The notes beneath the pieces are model-generated. The model did no database searches, was not told the origin of the DNA, and saw only the letters and a list, made by a program, of their open reading frames with translations. A stretch of DNA of 64,000 bases from Stentor coeruleus. Its lineage: Eukaryota > Ciliophora > Heterotrichea > Heterotrichida > Stentoridae. This document shows, in pieces, positions 1-10,123 of the stretch. The stretch covers positions 1 through 64,000 of the forward strand of contig MPUH01000239.1 of assembly GCA_001970955.1 (NCBI GenBank), given 5' to 3'. The position numbers were made by a program, and so were the translations under genes. The first letter of the stretch is position 1. Every line of letters begins with the position of its first letter.

Positions 1-184
1 GCGAAAAGCAGATAAAGGTATAAAATATTTAAGTCAATAAAATAAATTATTGGTTTTGTATGTGAAAGTATGATTTTTATTTTATAACATATACAATTTT
101 TTTTATCATAGTAAAAGTTTATCTAAAAATCATAGAATTATTATTATATTACTATATATAGCAATTTTATAATTACTTGCTTGA

Positions 185-1344
185 TTAAAACATTAATAAG
201 CGATTCAGTAAAATTGCTTTACTTCGTAATTTTGCAAAGCATTCCGAACTTAAAAATTCATTATATTCACTATAGAGTTCATCAAAGATACACAATTCGA
301 TTTCATCTAGTGTATATTTATTATTTTTTAAACCTTGGATACTATCACAAGATAGTTTTATGGCATTTTCTAATTTTTTTTTTGGTCTGAATTTATTCAT
401 TGTGATATAAAGTCCTAATTCTAATATTTTTACTGCACGTTCATTCTTATAATTGTGATATAAAGTCCTAATTCTAATATTTTTACTGCACGTTCATTCT
501 TATAATTGTATAAGAAATTGTGAAAAGTATCATAAATATCTTTATTTTCATATATAAATAATAATGAAAATCTTTCAATAGGTGGGAATGGAACTTTACA
601 AAATCTAGACTTAAATGTAAAAGTCCAAATTAAAATAATACACAACGAGAAATTTCTAGCAAGTAAAGAAAATCCAAAGGAACACTCATAATTATTATAT
701 CGAGAAGTGTAATAAAGAGTCCAAATTAAAAAGTCTAGAAAAATTTCAATTTTTATAGTAATCCTATATTTACCTCTGAATACCTTAAAAAATAAATAAA
801 TATAGCAAAAATATTCAAGGCAGCCTATTAAAAAATACGTTAAAGAAAAATATAATTTTCTATAATCTTGATTATAGTAATCTAAAGCTTTTACAGCAGA
901 GCTTGTTTCTGCAAGCAGCTCAAAAAGAACTATAAGAATACTTGAGCAAATAATAATATAAATAGATGCAACTTTAAAATTCCATTGCCAAAAGAGTTTT
1001 TTATGCATATTTAAATATTCACTTGAATTTAAAAGCCCAAATTCAATGTTATTCAAAAGAATAATCCTATAAACAAAAAGAAAATAAACCACAAAGAAGC
1101 CACAATTTGAAACAATAAATAAGATCGAAATAGCATTTTCAGTTATTTCATTCATATCAAGATACACTAAAATAATATTGCTATGAGTGTGGATTGTTAA
1201 AAATATTAATTGACTGATCATTAGAAAGCGACCTCTATTTAAAGCATTAAGGTCATATCTGTTTTTGTAATAGTAATAAAAGTTCCCAGAAAAAAATAAG
1301 CCAAATAAGATTGTAGTAATAATAAAAATAGTTAATTTTTCCAT
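185..1344 (-). CDS. Probable 7TM-RGS protein, frame broken by a 53-bp tandem duplication
   Basis: The first 304 codons encode a very hydrophobic protein starting MEKLTIFIITTILFG with about seven membrane-spanning stretches. The soluble tail then reads (F)HNFLYNYKNERAVKILELGLYIT. A 53-bp tandem duplication at 399-509 throws the frame here; with one copy the span is 369 codons and continues as MNKFRPKKKLENAIKL to FDELYSEYNEFLSSECFAK. That tail resembles an RGS domain, the late 'FD.A....Y..F..S..F..L' helices most clearly. Known 7TM-RGS proteins (plant AtRGS1 type and protist relatives) are membrane regulators of G-alpha GTPase activity. The RGS call rests on pattern similarity only. The duplication may be an assembly error or real. 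An unrelated 7TM protein with a helical tail is the alternative. Confidence 0.5.
399..509. repeat. Tandem direct duplication, period 53 bp, inside the 7TM-RGS gene
   Basis: Copies 399-456 and 452-509 are identical over about 58 positions. The period is not a multiple of three, so the second copy breaks the gene. No N separates the copies. Confidence 0.9.
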
Positions 1345-1444
1345 TTATTTATATTTAGAAGTTTTGAAAAATTCAATTTTTTTATCTTTGACTATGTAAA
1401 TTAAGTGTATTTTAGGTTTTTATATACAGTTTATACACAAATTA

Positions 1445-2002
1445 TTATTCATTAGTAACCCCACAGTCAATTATTGTAATTTTTACTCGAGGTTTCCCAT
1501 TAACTGTACCCATTGATTCGATTTTTTGCAAAATAGACTCACCTGATATCATTTTCCCAAAGACTGTATGCTTTCCATCTAAACTTGGACAAGCGCGGAA
1601 AGTTATAAAAAATTGAGATGAGTTTGTGTTTGGACCAAGATTTGCCATACTTAACATCCCTGGTTCAGTGTGTTTAAGCAGGAAATTCTCATCATCGAAT
1701 GTTGCCCCATAAATAGACCAGCCTCCTTTACCATTTAAGTTTGTGATATCTCCTCCTTGACAAACAAACCCAGGAACTATTCTATGAATTTTACTACCTT
1801 TATAACTTGGAATCTTTCCTTTTGGGGTTAAAACTTGTGAAGTACCTTGACAAAGCTGTAAAAAGTTTTCACAAGTTTTAGGAACTTTATCAGCATTAAG
1901 CTCAAAAATAAGTCTTCCTTCAAGTTTTTCTGCAAACATCATATCTAAAAAAATTTTTGGATTGGGTGTATTAAATAGTCTTTTTATATAATGCCCAAAC
2001 AT
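1445..2002 (-). CDS. Cyclophilin-type peptidyl-prolyl isomerase
   Basis: A 185-residue protein with a single cyclophilin domain and a short N-terminal extension ([16 protein letters not shown]). Hallmark blocks are present in order: [14 protein letters not shown] with the catalytic Arg, [20 protein letters not shown], and [10 protein letters not shown]. It should catalyse cis-trans isomerisation of Xaa-Pro bonds. The N-terminus holds basic and hydrophobic residues but is not a convincing signal or mitochondrial peptide. The Trp that in cyclophilin A precedes LDGKH (W121, needed for tight cyclosporin binding) is Ser here, so weak cyclosporin sensitivity is expected from family knowledge. No intron is needed; the start is the first ATG after an AT-rich flank. 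Confidence 0.95.
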   Translation of the reverse strand: MFGHYIKRLFNTPNPKIFLDMMFAEKLEGRLIFELNADKVPKTCENFLQLCQGTSQVLTPKGKIPSYKGSKIHRIVPGFVCQGGDITNLNGKGGWSIYGATFDDENFLLKHTEPGMLSMANLGPNTNSSQFFITFRACPSLDGKHTVFGKMISGESILQKIESMGTVNGKPRVKITIIDCGVTNE

Positions 2003-2955
2003 TTATATATATATAATCATTATATAATTCTGAATATATAAATTATATATAGAAATGGAAACACTTTAAGATTTGATGAATAGATTAGGATATGAAGAAA
2101 AAAATATAAATGAAGGTAAATTGTTTATTCTTCTTATAGTAAATTCTAGAGATAATCAAATAAAAATGCAATTTTAGTATCAGAAAATTATAATAAATAA
2201 TTCTAAAATTTTTGACTACAATTAATTTGTTTTTCTAACAAATAAGCATGCTAATAGTTATTTTTTAGCTGATATTATATCTGTAATTTAATGATGAAAG
2301 CAGGAGGATAAAAGAATTGATTTGTATTCTCATGATTTTCATAGGAAATTTTTGCATAATAATAATTGATTCTAATCAACAAATATAATGTGCAGGAAAA
2401 TTTGAAAGGTAGTCAAAGAGTTTAGAAAAAATTATTAGATTTTATAGAGAAAAATTTGTAATGAATAATCTTAGTTATGGTAAACAGTAATTATTCATAT
2501 GATTTGTATTTAAAAAAATTAGATTTCCCGCGATATTTTTTGTTAAAATTATAATAATCTATAGTTGAAAAACCTTATTATAAATTCATTAATAATTTCT
2601 TCGATTATTTAGCTTAAAAACTTATCTCATAACAAAAACATATGCCAAATTCCATAACACTAATTTTCACAGTCAAATTTGAATATACAATTATATATAA
2701 TAAACTATTTAACTTATCATTCAATTCTTTAGTTTCTAATAGCAAATGGGATTCTTTACATTTTTTTTCATATATTTTATATTCAATAGTATCTAAATAT
2801 AATAAATGTCATATAAAGGGGTTGCTTTTTATACAAACTAACTTGATTATTAAAAAAAAAATTGAAAATATTTCCTTTAATATTGCCTGTGATTTATATA
2901 GAAGATATTCATTACATTATTTAGTATAGGAAATGAATTCTTGGTGTATATAAAT
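2003..2955. other. Spacer between divergent genes
   Basis: Lies between the cyclophilin start and the zinc-finger start. I see no supported gene. A 95-codon open frame at 2642-2929 has the F/I/N/K/Y-rich composition of translated AT-rich DNA. Confidence 0.6.
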
Positions 2956-3255
2956 ATGAACAGTACAAACGAGATGAATGTAATTACGATATTCTGTTGT
3001 AGTTATCCATTGTGTGGGAAAGAGTATGCATCGAAATTTAATCTTAGAAGACATGTTAATGTGTTTCATTTCAATTCAAAAAGGTCTCAATGCGAAATTT
3101 GTTTGAAATTTTTCAGGAACAACCAGAACTTGAAAGAACACAAGTTTATCCACGCAAACGAAAAACCTTACAAGTGCTATATCTGCCCATGCTTATTCAG
3201 ACACAAATCAGCATTGCTTAAGCACCAAAGAAGCCATAATTTTAAAAATGAATAG
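2956..3255 (+). CDS. Small three-finger C2H2 zinc-finger protein
   Basis: A 99-residue protein made almost wholly of three C2H2 fingers: CCSYPLCGKEYASKFNLRRH...H, CEICLKFFRNNQNLKEHKFIH and CYICPCLFRHKSALLKHQRSH. The second linker, ANEKPYK, matches the classic TGEKPY linker, which favours tandem DNA binding in the Kruppel-like style. The ATG at 2956 is used; an upstream in-frame TTG at 2941 is not a credible start. There is no other domain, so an activation or repression role cannot be told. It stands alone between long spacers. A DNA-binding regulator is the natural reading; RNA binding is possible. Confidence 0.85.
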   Translation: MNSTNEMNVITIFCCSYPLCGKEYASKFNLRRHVNVFHFNSKRSQCEICLKFFRNNQNLKEHKFIHANEKPYKCYICPCLFRHKSALLKHQRSHNFKNE

Positions 3256-4676
3256 AGGTAAAGTTTAATTTTTAATTTTATGCTTTTATACAATTGAGAA
3301 GGTTACAAAGGATTCTTTCATAGTTCTTACTTTAATTTTCAAAGATAATTTTATTATTATTTCCTATCTAATAGTAAGCTTTGAAAGATATCTGGTGAAA
3401 AACGTAAAATTATAGCCATATATTATTGTGCGTTTAGAAGAAATCCTAATAAAAGACTTGAACTTATCTAAAAATCTTTGATATTCCCAACATATCTTAT
3501 TATTATCTCATCGCCACATCATCATGAACAAAAACTTCCATTCTGAATTTCCAATTTATGCAATTGAACAAGACTGCACGCTGAATTATAGTCTTTGTTG
3601 ATATTTTTAACTTTTTAAAGCTCTAAATCAATCAAAAACTTCTTTTTAATTCCTCAATATGCTAAGTTGACTCCCCTGTTTTCAAAATTACCTAAATGTT
3701 TTATTGCAAACAAAACTGTAAGTTCCTATCATCAAAAATTGAAGAACTAGAAAATTTATTCAATCTTCTATAGTTTAAGATCCAAAAATTCTCAATTTTA
3801 TTCCAGGCATTGACCAAATGCATTAAAAACTATTTTTTTCATGTATTTAAAACTGAGCATAGATTATTATTTTCTTATCAAAACAAATATTTGATTTTAG
3901 GCTAATTGCTAAGTATTTCGAATGACTTTCTGACTTGAGTCTAAAATGTTTACATAGTAACTAGTTCTATATAATTTTCAACCATTTTAAAACAAGATAA
4001 TAATAATTTTATTTCAGATTTAATCAAAAATAGCTTATAGTATATATAAAGTTTTTGATTTGGGTTTATATAAAGTTAAAGTTTTAAAGGATTAATTTAA
4101 ATTAAGTTTTTTGTGTTTCAATTTTGTATTTGGGTATTTTATTTAATTTTTATGCTTAGTCTTATAGCACTTTTAAATTATTAGTTTAGTTTTAAAGTAT
4201 ATAGAAATTTGAAGTGTTTAGGCTGTAGGGAAATGCTATTATAATATCAGAAAAGAATAAATATGCTCTGCTTTTAGAATCTAATTATTTATTGAATCAA
4301 AACTTATTAGGGATCGCAAAGGTAAAAATTATATGATGAATAAAAACAGAATAAGTATAATAAGTGAATAGAATTCAGTTAATTCCAAAATCCATCCTAT
4401 ATTTCTAAGAATTAAAACTTTTATTATATCAAATGAATAAGTTAATAATAAATATTCATATGATAGCAAATAATAATGCAAGCAATTTAAAGCATTTTTT
4501 CTTTAAATCTCAAAAGTTACAATTCATGCTTCCTTTTATTATAAAACTATCAATACTATCATAATACAAAGTTCAGATATTACTTTTTCCTATATTAATC
4601 AAAATTTATATAATATAATAATTCTGTATTCTAAATAAACAAGCCAAAGCAAGCAATACCATTTATAATTTTCTCA
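3256..4676. other. AT-rich spacer, 1.4 kb
   Basis: Stops are frequent in all frames. No conserved ORF, tRNA-like B box or clear repeat seen. Confidence 0.6.
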
Positions 4677-5345
4677 ATGAAACAAGAAAGTCAGATCATA
4701 GCAACTATTAAAAAGAAGATCGACTCGTTAAAATCATCACGTCAAGATACAAAGTCCAAAGATCCTGAAGGAAAATCATCAAGTACACCAAATCTTCTTG
4801 AAAACACAGGGAAATTATCTAAAAAATATGAGCACTATTCCACGGAAAAGCTTGTCAAAATAATAAAATGCTTAAAAAAAGAAAACAACAATCTTAAAGA
4901 ACTTAATAAAAAACAAGGGAATGAAATCAAAAGCCTTATAGAACAGTTAAACAAAATAAGCGGTGATAAAGAAGAAAGCTCATCAAGGCCTCAGTCTTGT
5001 TTGAGAACTGCTAATAGTGTGCCAAAGAAAAATCGGGTTATGTTTTCAAGGGATTTAGTGCATGTAATGAATAAAAGTAAAGCTAAAGGATCGAAAACTT
5101 CAAAGTCAGTTAAAACAAAAGAAGAATCGGCTGTTTGTTATAGAAATATTAAAAAAATAGTGAAAAAAGGGAAAAATGATTCAAATAGTCCTGTTAAAAG
5201 CTCAGAAGAAAGTGAATACTACACGCCATTGTCCTCAAGCATGCAAGAACGTAAAAATAATTCCCAGTCGCTTGTGAAACAATATGATTATACCCTGAAA
5301 ACAAATGAAAAGCAAAGACTTTTTACTAAAGTCCACAAATATTAA
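4677..5345 (+). CDS. Coiled-coil protein with a possible PP1-docking motif
   Basis: A 222-residue, Lys/Ser-rich protein of unknown function. Residues about 50-95 (KYEHYSTEKLVKIIKCLKK to SLIEQLNKIS) form a short coiled coil. The rest is low-complexity and likely disordered. Around residue 120 the stretch PKKNRVMFSRDLVHV contains R-V-x-F preceded by basic residues, which fits the established protein phosphatase 1 docking consensus. Such motifs also arise by chance, so the PP1 link is inference. There are no membrane segments, signal peptide or intron. It is a lone plus-strand gene. Confidence 0.65.
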   Translation: MKQESQIIATIKKKIDSLKSSRQDTKSKDPEGKSSSTPNLLENTGKLSKKYEHYSTEKLVKIIKCLKKENNNLKELNKKQGNEIKSLIEQLNKISGDKEESSSRPQSCLRTANSVPKKNRVMFSRDLVHVMNKSKAKGSKTSKSVKTKEESAVCYRNIKKIVKKGKNDSNSPVKSSEESEYYTPLSSSMQERKNNSQSLVKQYDYTLKTNEKQRLFTKVHKY

Positions 5346-5619
5346 CATAAATGCTACTATGATTAATATAGTAATTCACCAGACAAAATATAATAAAATT
5401 TACAAATCCTAGTAATTTTGTTATTATAAATATCAAAAACCCTGTTTTTATTTAATCTATATCTAGCAATCTAAGTATCATTCACATAAAAAAACCGTAT
5501 ATAAAAATATTTCTAAGTAAAATCTTTGAATATACATTTTATTATAAATAAATTCCTCATCAGGCTATTAAACTTATATTAAAATTTTACAACTTTATTG
5601 CTAATGTAAAAAAAGAGAT

Positions 5620-5832
5620 TTAATAAACAGAGCAGCATTTACAAGAAGAAACAGTATTACCAGCATTTTTGCTGCTTGAGGAATTTTTGATTGTGCTTAA
5701 GAAATTACTCATATAAGTCTTACCAGAATCTGATCGATTAATAGGACTATTTCTTGACTCACAAAAACCTTCATAAAACTGCACCTCAGGGTCATTTTCT
5801 GTGCATGAATCACTAAGACTATTTCTTTCCAT
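5620..5832 (-). CDS. Small unknown protein with a Cys-rich C-terminus
   Basis: A 70-residue protein, MERNSLSDSCTENDPEV... to ...VSSCKCCSVY. The body is Ser/Asn-rich and polar. The last seven residues hold three cysteines (CKCC), a composition seen in S-palmitoylated tails; the final residues SVY do not make a CaaX box. Family unknown. It ends about 270 bp after the convergent coiled-coil gene and starts about 260 bp before the divergent ELMO gene. Balanced codon use and the compact position favour a real gene over chance, but no homologue is recognised. Confidence 0.5.
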   Translation of the reverse strand: MERNSLSDSCTENDPEVQFYEGFCESRNSPINRSDSGKTYMSNFLSTIKNSSSSKNAGNTVSSCKCCSVY

Positions 5833-6090
5833 TTACAAAACTATTATATTTAAAACAAAATTCCAGAACTAATCCTAATCAAACTTACCTTATTTTCCAA
5901 GACATTTAACATCATAAATCTCATAACCTTTAGAATCTTAACCTCAACATAAATATCTTTACAACCATCTCAAAATTCCATCTTCCATCCTCAAGACCAA
6001 AATCTTATTTTCTAACCATCATCTCAAAGTTTGTTTTCAAAAAAACTCATATGCTTATATTTTAAAATACTACATTCAATAATAATCATA

Positions 6091-7848
6091 ATGGCAACTC
6101 AATCAATCCTAAAATCCTCAGTAACCCTTCCAACAACTTCAATAACCACACCAACCGAATCTGCTAACCGAAACATTTTCAATATAAAAGTCCCATCAAT
6201 AAACTCTTTCATAAACACTTCATCTGGAATAGTTTCAGGACTAATTGGTTTTGCAGGTACACTTTGGGATAGTAAAAAACTAGATAAACATGCTCAAGAA
6301 GAAGATTATGATAGAGATCCTTCAGCTTCAAGTTCTATTGTCTATGAAGAATCCCCAGATGTATTAATTTTAAGTAGACACAAAGTTCATGGGAGAAAAG
6401 AACGTTTTAGTAGAGAATATGCTATAAATTTAAAAAAACTAAGAGTTGGGAGATATTCAGAGCATATCCCAAGAAAATGCATGCAATTACAGATTGAAGA
6501 AGATGTGCAACCGCAAATAGCTACATTAAGAGAATCGATTATTGAACAGAGAAAAAGAACTGAGTCTTGTTATCCAAGAATGCAAAATCAAAAAACTTTA
6601 CATGCTGAAATGCTTGTCCCAACTTTACAAAGTGTTGAAAGTCGTGATGAAGTTTATGTGAGCAAAGTAAATTTTATGGAAAAAAACATATATTTAGATG
6701 CTTCTCAAGATAGGGATTATGAGAAAATACAAAGGAAAATCAGTGCTGATGCTAATGATATACTTTGTGACTCCGAACGGGGATTGAATAGTTATGATAA
6801 GCATGATGAAAGCGATTATATGATAGATAAAAGTCAGATTGTTAAAAATGAAGAAATTGCTTTAAGGGAGAAAAATTATTTAAAAATCAATGAGGCTTCA
6901 GAACTTGAGGATAAACTTGCATTAGAATTAGCTAATCAGCATTTGCAGAAACCGATGGATTTACTTGAGGTGAAGTCTTGTATTGAAGAAATCTCAGAAA
7001 AAGATGAAGTTACTATTCATAATGCTAGCTGTATGGAAGCTTTACACCCTGAACCACCAGAAATACTTTATACAAGTTCTAATATAAATAGATCAAGGAG
7101 TATCGATACTATTGTTGTGTCAATTGATGGGAAAATTTTCACGTACTTTGACAAGACCCAATTGTGCACAATCCCCGCATTAACTTTTTTAGAGTACTTA
7201 GAAAGGCTAAGAACTTTAGAAGTAACTATTGAAGAAGCCTGGTATCCAACTGCGCTTATACAAAAATTATGTTGTTACAAACCAAGAAAACTTAGTTTGA
7301 AAGATAAAAGTGACCTTGAAAAAATCATTGCCTTATCAATGATAGATTTTGAATATGATAATGAATTACATCTTATACTTTTATTAGGAGTATATACTAG
7401 TGTAACTGGGGAAACTGATTGGCCAGGTAATGAAAATGAATGGCTTAATATGGGTTTTGCAAGTACTGATATGCAGAAGGAATTACAAAAAGGTGGAGTT
7501 GTTGGATTACTTTTTACATTTTACTTATCAACAGTTTTTCCTGAGTTTTTAAAAGAAATGATAGATGTTAGCAAATATTACTCGTTTGATGTTTTTGATA
7601 TTTGCAAGTATTTTGCTTTGGATACTGTAGAGATACTTAGAGATAAAGAACTTCATAGGTTTTTTGGGGGAAATGATAAAGCGTTGGACATCATTTTTTT
7701 ATTTTATGCAGGAATGATTATGCATTGGTTCAGTATTATAGTTAAGAATAAAGATTTTAATGAAGTGCATTGGAAGGTATTGAAAAAAGCGAGATCAACA
7801 CCTGGGGAGTTTATGACTAAAGCTAGAAGTAAGCTCACACAAAACTAA
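6091..7848 (+). CDS. ELMO-domain protein, possibly without GAP arginine
   Basis: A 585-residue protein; the ATG at 6091 (MATQSILKSS) is preferred over in-frame TTG at 6031. Residues 1-350 are Ser/Glu/Lys-rich and unrecognised. The C-terminal third fits an ELMO domain: WPGNENEWLNMGFASTDMQK, then GGVVGLLFTFYLSTVFPEF, corresponding to the family pattern W...GFQ..DP.TDFR..G.LGL. ELMOD proteins use the conserved Arg in that block for GAP activity on ARF/ARL GTPases. At that place this protein reads KELQKGG, Gln instead of Arg. It is therefore either catalytically dead or a scaffold like the ELMO/CED-12 branch. The domain assignment is by eye; the length of the N-terminal region is unusual. Confidence 0.65.
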   Translation: MATQSILKSSVTLPTTSITTPTESANRNIFNIKVPSINSFINTSSGIVSGLIGFAGTLWDSKKLDKHAQEEDYDRDPSASSSIVYEESPDVLILSRHKVHGRKERFSREYAINLKKLRVGRYSEHIPRKCMQLQIEEDVQPQIATLRESIIEQRKRTESCYPRMQNQKTLHAEMLVPTLQSVESRDEVYVSKVNFMEKNIYLDASQDRDYEKIQRKISADANDILCDSERGLNSYDKHDESDYMIDKSQIVKNEEIALREKNYLKINEASELEDKLALELANQHLQKPMDLLEVKSCIEEISEKDEVTIHNASCMEALHPEPPEILYTSSNINRSRSIDTIVVSIDGKIFTYFDKTQLCTIPALTFLEYLERLRTLEVTIEEAWYPTALIQKLCCYKPRKLSLKDKSDLEKIIALSMIDFEYDNELHLILLLGVYTSVTGETDWPGNENEWLNMGFASTDMQKELQKGGVVGLLFTFYLSTVFPEFLKEMIDVSKYYSFDVFDICKYFALDTVEILRDKELHRFFGGNDKALDIIFLFYAGMIMHWFSIIVKNKDFNEVHWKVLKKARSTPGEFMTKARSKLTQN

Positions 7849-8147
7849 AAGTTATTGTGAAATAATAATACTAAGTTATGATTAGAAAGTTTAAGAATGA
7901 TAAGTTTTATGTATAGAATAATGAGATGATATGTGGCAATTTATGACTTTATGATATTTTAAAAAAAAAATTAGGTTTGTGTGTTATAAAAATTTTAGTT
8001 ATTTTCATGTAAATGATCTATGATTTTTACTTGAATTGATATTATAAATCTACCCCCAAACTGTATATATAATGTTTATGTATATCTTATTTTGAAAAAT
8101 AATAAAGAGACTAGACAAAGTTATTACAAATGGATTATAAAGATTAA

Positions 8148-8336
8148 ATGGGAGTCAAGAAAGTTATCATGTGTAAACTTCTTAGCAGTGCTGAGACTGG
8201 ATTCTTTTATGTATTCAAGAAAAGTGCACGTTATGCTAATAGAAAGCTTAGTTTTATCAAATACGACCCTCTAGTACAAGGACATGTTTTATTTGTTGAG
8301 TCTAAGTTAGCTTCTGGGAAAAAAAGACCTAAATAG
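8148..8336 (+). CDS. Mitochondrial ribosomal protein bL33m
   Basis: A 62-residue protein that aligns through its full length with bacterial and mitochondrial L33. Conserved pieces are LLSSAETGFFYVFKKSAR (family: V.SAGTGFFYV..KN.R) and IKYDPLVQGHVLFVESK (family: KYDP.V..HVLF.E.K). L33 sits near the E site of the large subunit in bacterial-type ribosomes, so this nuclear gene should supply the mitoribosome. It lacks the Cys pairs of zinc-binding L33 forms. The length is close to human MRPL33. The start MGVKKVIMCK has no long presequence, as is common for this small basic protein. An overlapping 60-codon frame from 8092 is a shadow. Confidence 0.9.
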   Translation: MGVKKVIMCKLLSSAETGFFYVFKKSARYANRKLSFIKYDPLVQGHVLFVESKLASGKKRPK

Positions 8337-8757
8337 TAATAATCTTATTGGTTTCCAAATATGATAGACTGATTTTATGCATTTTTTGTTAGAAAATTGT
8401 ATTGGATGAAGTAGTTTTCATGCTTTTTTGTTGTTATAATTTTCCTAGTAATCAAGGTATTGTAAAAGTTTAAATATATTGTATTTTAGGATAAATATTC
8501 GCAGATATCTACAACATGTTTACAGCTATAAGTTTTTGAAATTAAATAAAAGCTATAAGATTCTAGTATGATTTAATCTCATACAAAATCGATATGAATT
8601 ATTTGCATATTTTAACTTGTTATACTATAGCGCATTAGATAAAGTATCTAAGTTTAAAAAATCAAAGCAAACACTCTATAAAAATACAAAACTTTAATTC
8701 ATGATATACAAAATCCACAACTATTTTCTATCATATGCCACATAATAGATTTGAACA
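8337..8757. other. Spacer between convergent genes
   Basis: Separates the 3' ends of bL33m and the next minus-strand gene. Only AT-rich DNA is seen. Confidence 0.6.
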
Positions 8758-9599
8758 TTAATTATTTCTTAATGGTAAACTAGCACTTCTACTATCATAA
8801 GAACTGCGTATTTCATCACGTAAAGGCTTAAGTTTGCATTTCTCCATAAGTTCTTGGGCAACTTGTGTCAATGGTCTCACCTGTCCATTTTCTGAAGACT
8901 TATCTTGATCTGAATTCCTACTATTAACCCTAGGTAAAGATGGATTTTTATTTTTCGGTATATCTAAAGCAACTGATTCAATAGTCTTATAATAAGATTT
9001 ATGTAAAGTATTTGGAAAACGAACATACCCCATAATCGAATTATCTGAACTTTGTTCTTTACTAACCCACCATGAACTATTTAATGTTCCTCTTTGAGAT
9101 TCCCATGCTTCTGTAACACGTTCATAACGATCACGAGGTCTGTATTTCATATCAGAATTTATCTCTTTTTCTTTTAAACGTGGGCGAAAACTATGAGGAG
9201 ATGGGAGTAAAGGTATTGTGTCAAGCCAAATATTTTGGATTTCAGCATCTTTTACTCGCTCTTTTGTGTCTTTTGGTTTATGTCTTATGAACTCTTCTCC
9301 TTTGAAATTTGGCAATTTGATTTTTTATAATGAAGATGCTCTTTTGTGTCTTTTGGTTTATGTCTTATGAACTCTTCTCCTTTGAAATTTGGCAATTTGA
9401 CTGTGTAGGTTTTTCGGGATATTGGGACTGGATCTTCTGACATTTGAATGATACGCTTTTCGATTTTTAGTAAGTTTCGTTTAGCTAGTTTTTCTCGGAT
9501 TTTTATCTGGGCGGAAATACTTTTGAGATGCTTTTTATGCTCTTGAACTTCTGTTTGGGCTTTGTTTGTCTGCTTATCGTACATGAAAACATTAAACAT
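8758..9599 (-). CDS. Unknown basic protein, frame broken by an 80-bp-period duplication
   Basis: The 5' part starts MFNVFMYDKQTNKAQTEVQE and is a Lys/Glu-rich helix; the 3' part runs from KGEEFIRHKPKDTKERVKD to SASLPLRNN. Both share the stretch LPNFKGEEFIRHKPKDTKE because 63 bp are duplicated (9258-9320 and 9338-9400, 17 bp between). Collapsing one period of 80 bp gives 254 whole codons, so the intact gene would be a 253-residue protein. It contains Trp-rich spots (NSSWWVSKEQ, TEAWESQRG) and Arg/Asp-rich pieces (KYRPRDRYERV) but no domain I recognise. It may be cytoskeletal or ciliary by style only. The duplication is probably an assembly fault. Confidence 0.6.
9258..9400. repeat. 63-bp direct duplication, period 80 bp
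   Basis: Copies 9258-9320 and 9338-9400 are identical, with 17 bp between. The period is not divisible by three and disrupts the gene it lies in. Confidence 0.9.
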
Positions 9600-10123
9600 T
9601 TGAATTATTCAATTTTATTATTAGGAATTATATAAAAAGTGGTAGTTTGGGAATCAAATAATAAACTAGTTTTTTACTATCTTAGGGTTTGGCTTTTTTT
9701 AATATAAAAAGATTATCGTTTGAATATACTTTATTACTTCATTCGATTTATTATATTTTTTTGGGTAGTTATACTGCCCTGTAAGAAAATATAATATCGC
9801 ATAATAAGATTTCTTTTATTGAAATATATTTTATTTGAAATGTATATATTTTTCATTGAAACTATAAGATTTTTTTCTTTTTGAACAATAACTCCCATTA
9901 ATTTTTATGATGCTAGTATCTTAGGTTTATTTATGAACTTTTATTGTAAGACTAGTTAGATTAATCTTGTAAATTTTATTTTATATTACTAAATAATCAA
10001 ATGGGTGTTGAAAATCAATATAAGATATGCAATTAATACTGAATAATCAAAGAAACCTGAGTTTATTACAATTTATAAGCTAAAATCACGGGTTAATCAT
10101 GAATTCTTAGTATATATATAAAA
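9600..10123. other. Divergent promoter region
   Basis: Separates two gene starts on opposite strands. AT-rich; no recognised site. Confidence 0.5.

Noticed and set aside
2055-2290. Stretch that reads as protein if TAA and TAG were sense (METL.DLMNRLGYEEKNINEG...)
   Set aside because: Conserved genes here stop at TAA, TAG and TGA, TGA also occurs in the stretch, and the number of stops is not clearly below chance for AT-rich DNA.
2642-2929. 95-codon open frame
   Set aside because: Composition is that of translated AT-rich spacer (I/N/K/F/Y), with no domain or partner exon.
8092-8274. 60-codon frame overlapping bL33m
   Set aside because: Shadow frame of the recognised ribosomal protein; its start is not ATG.
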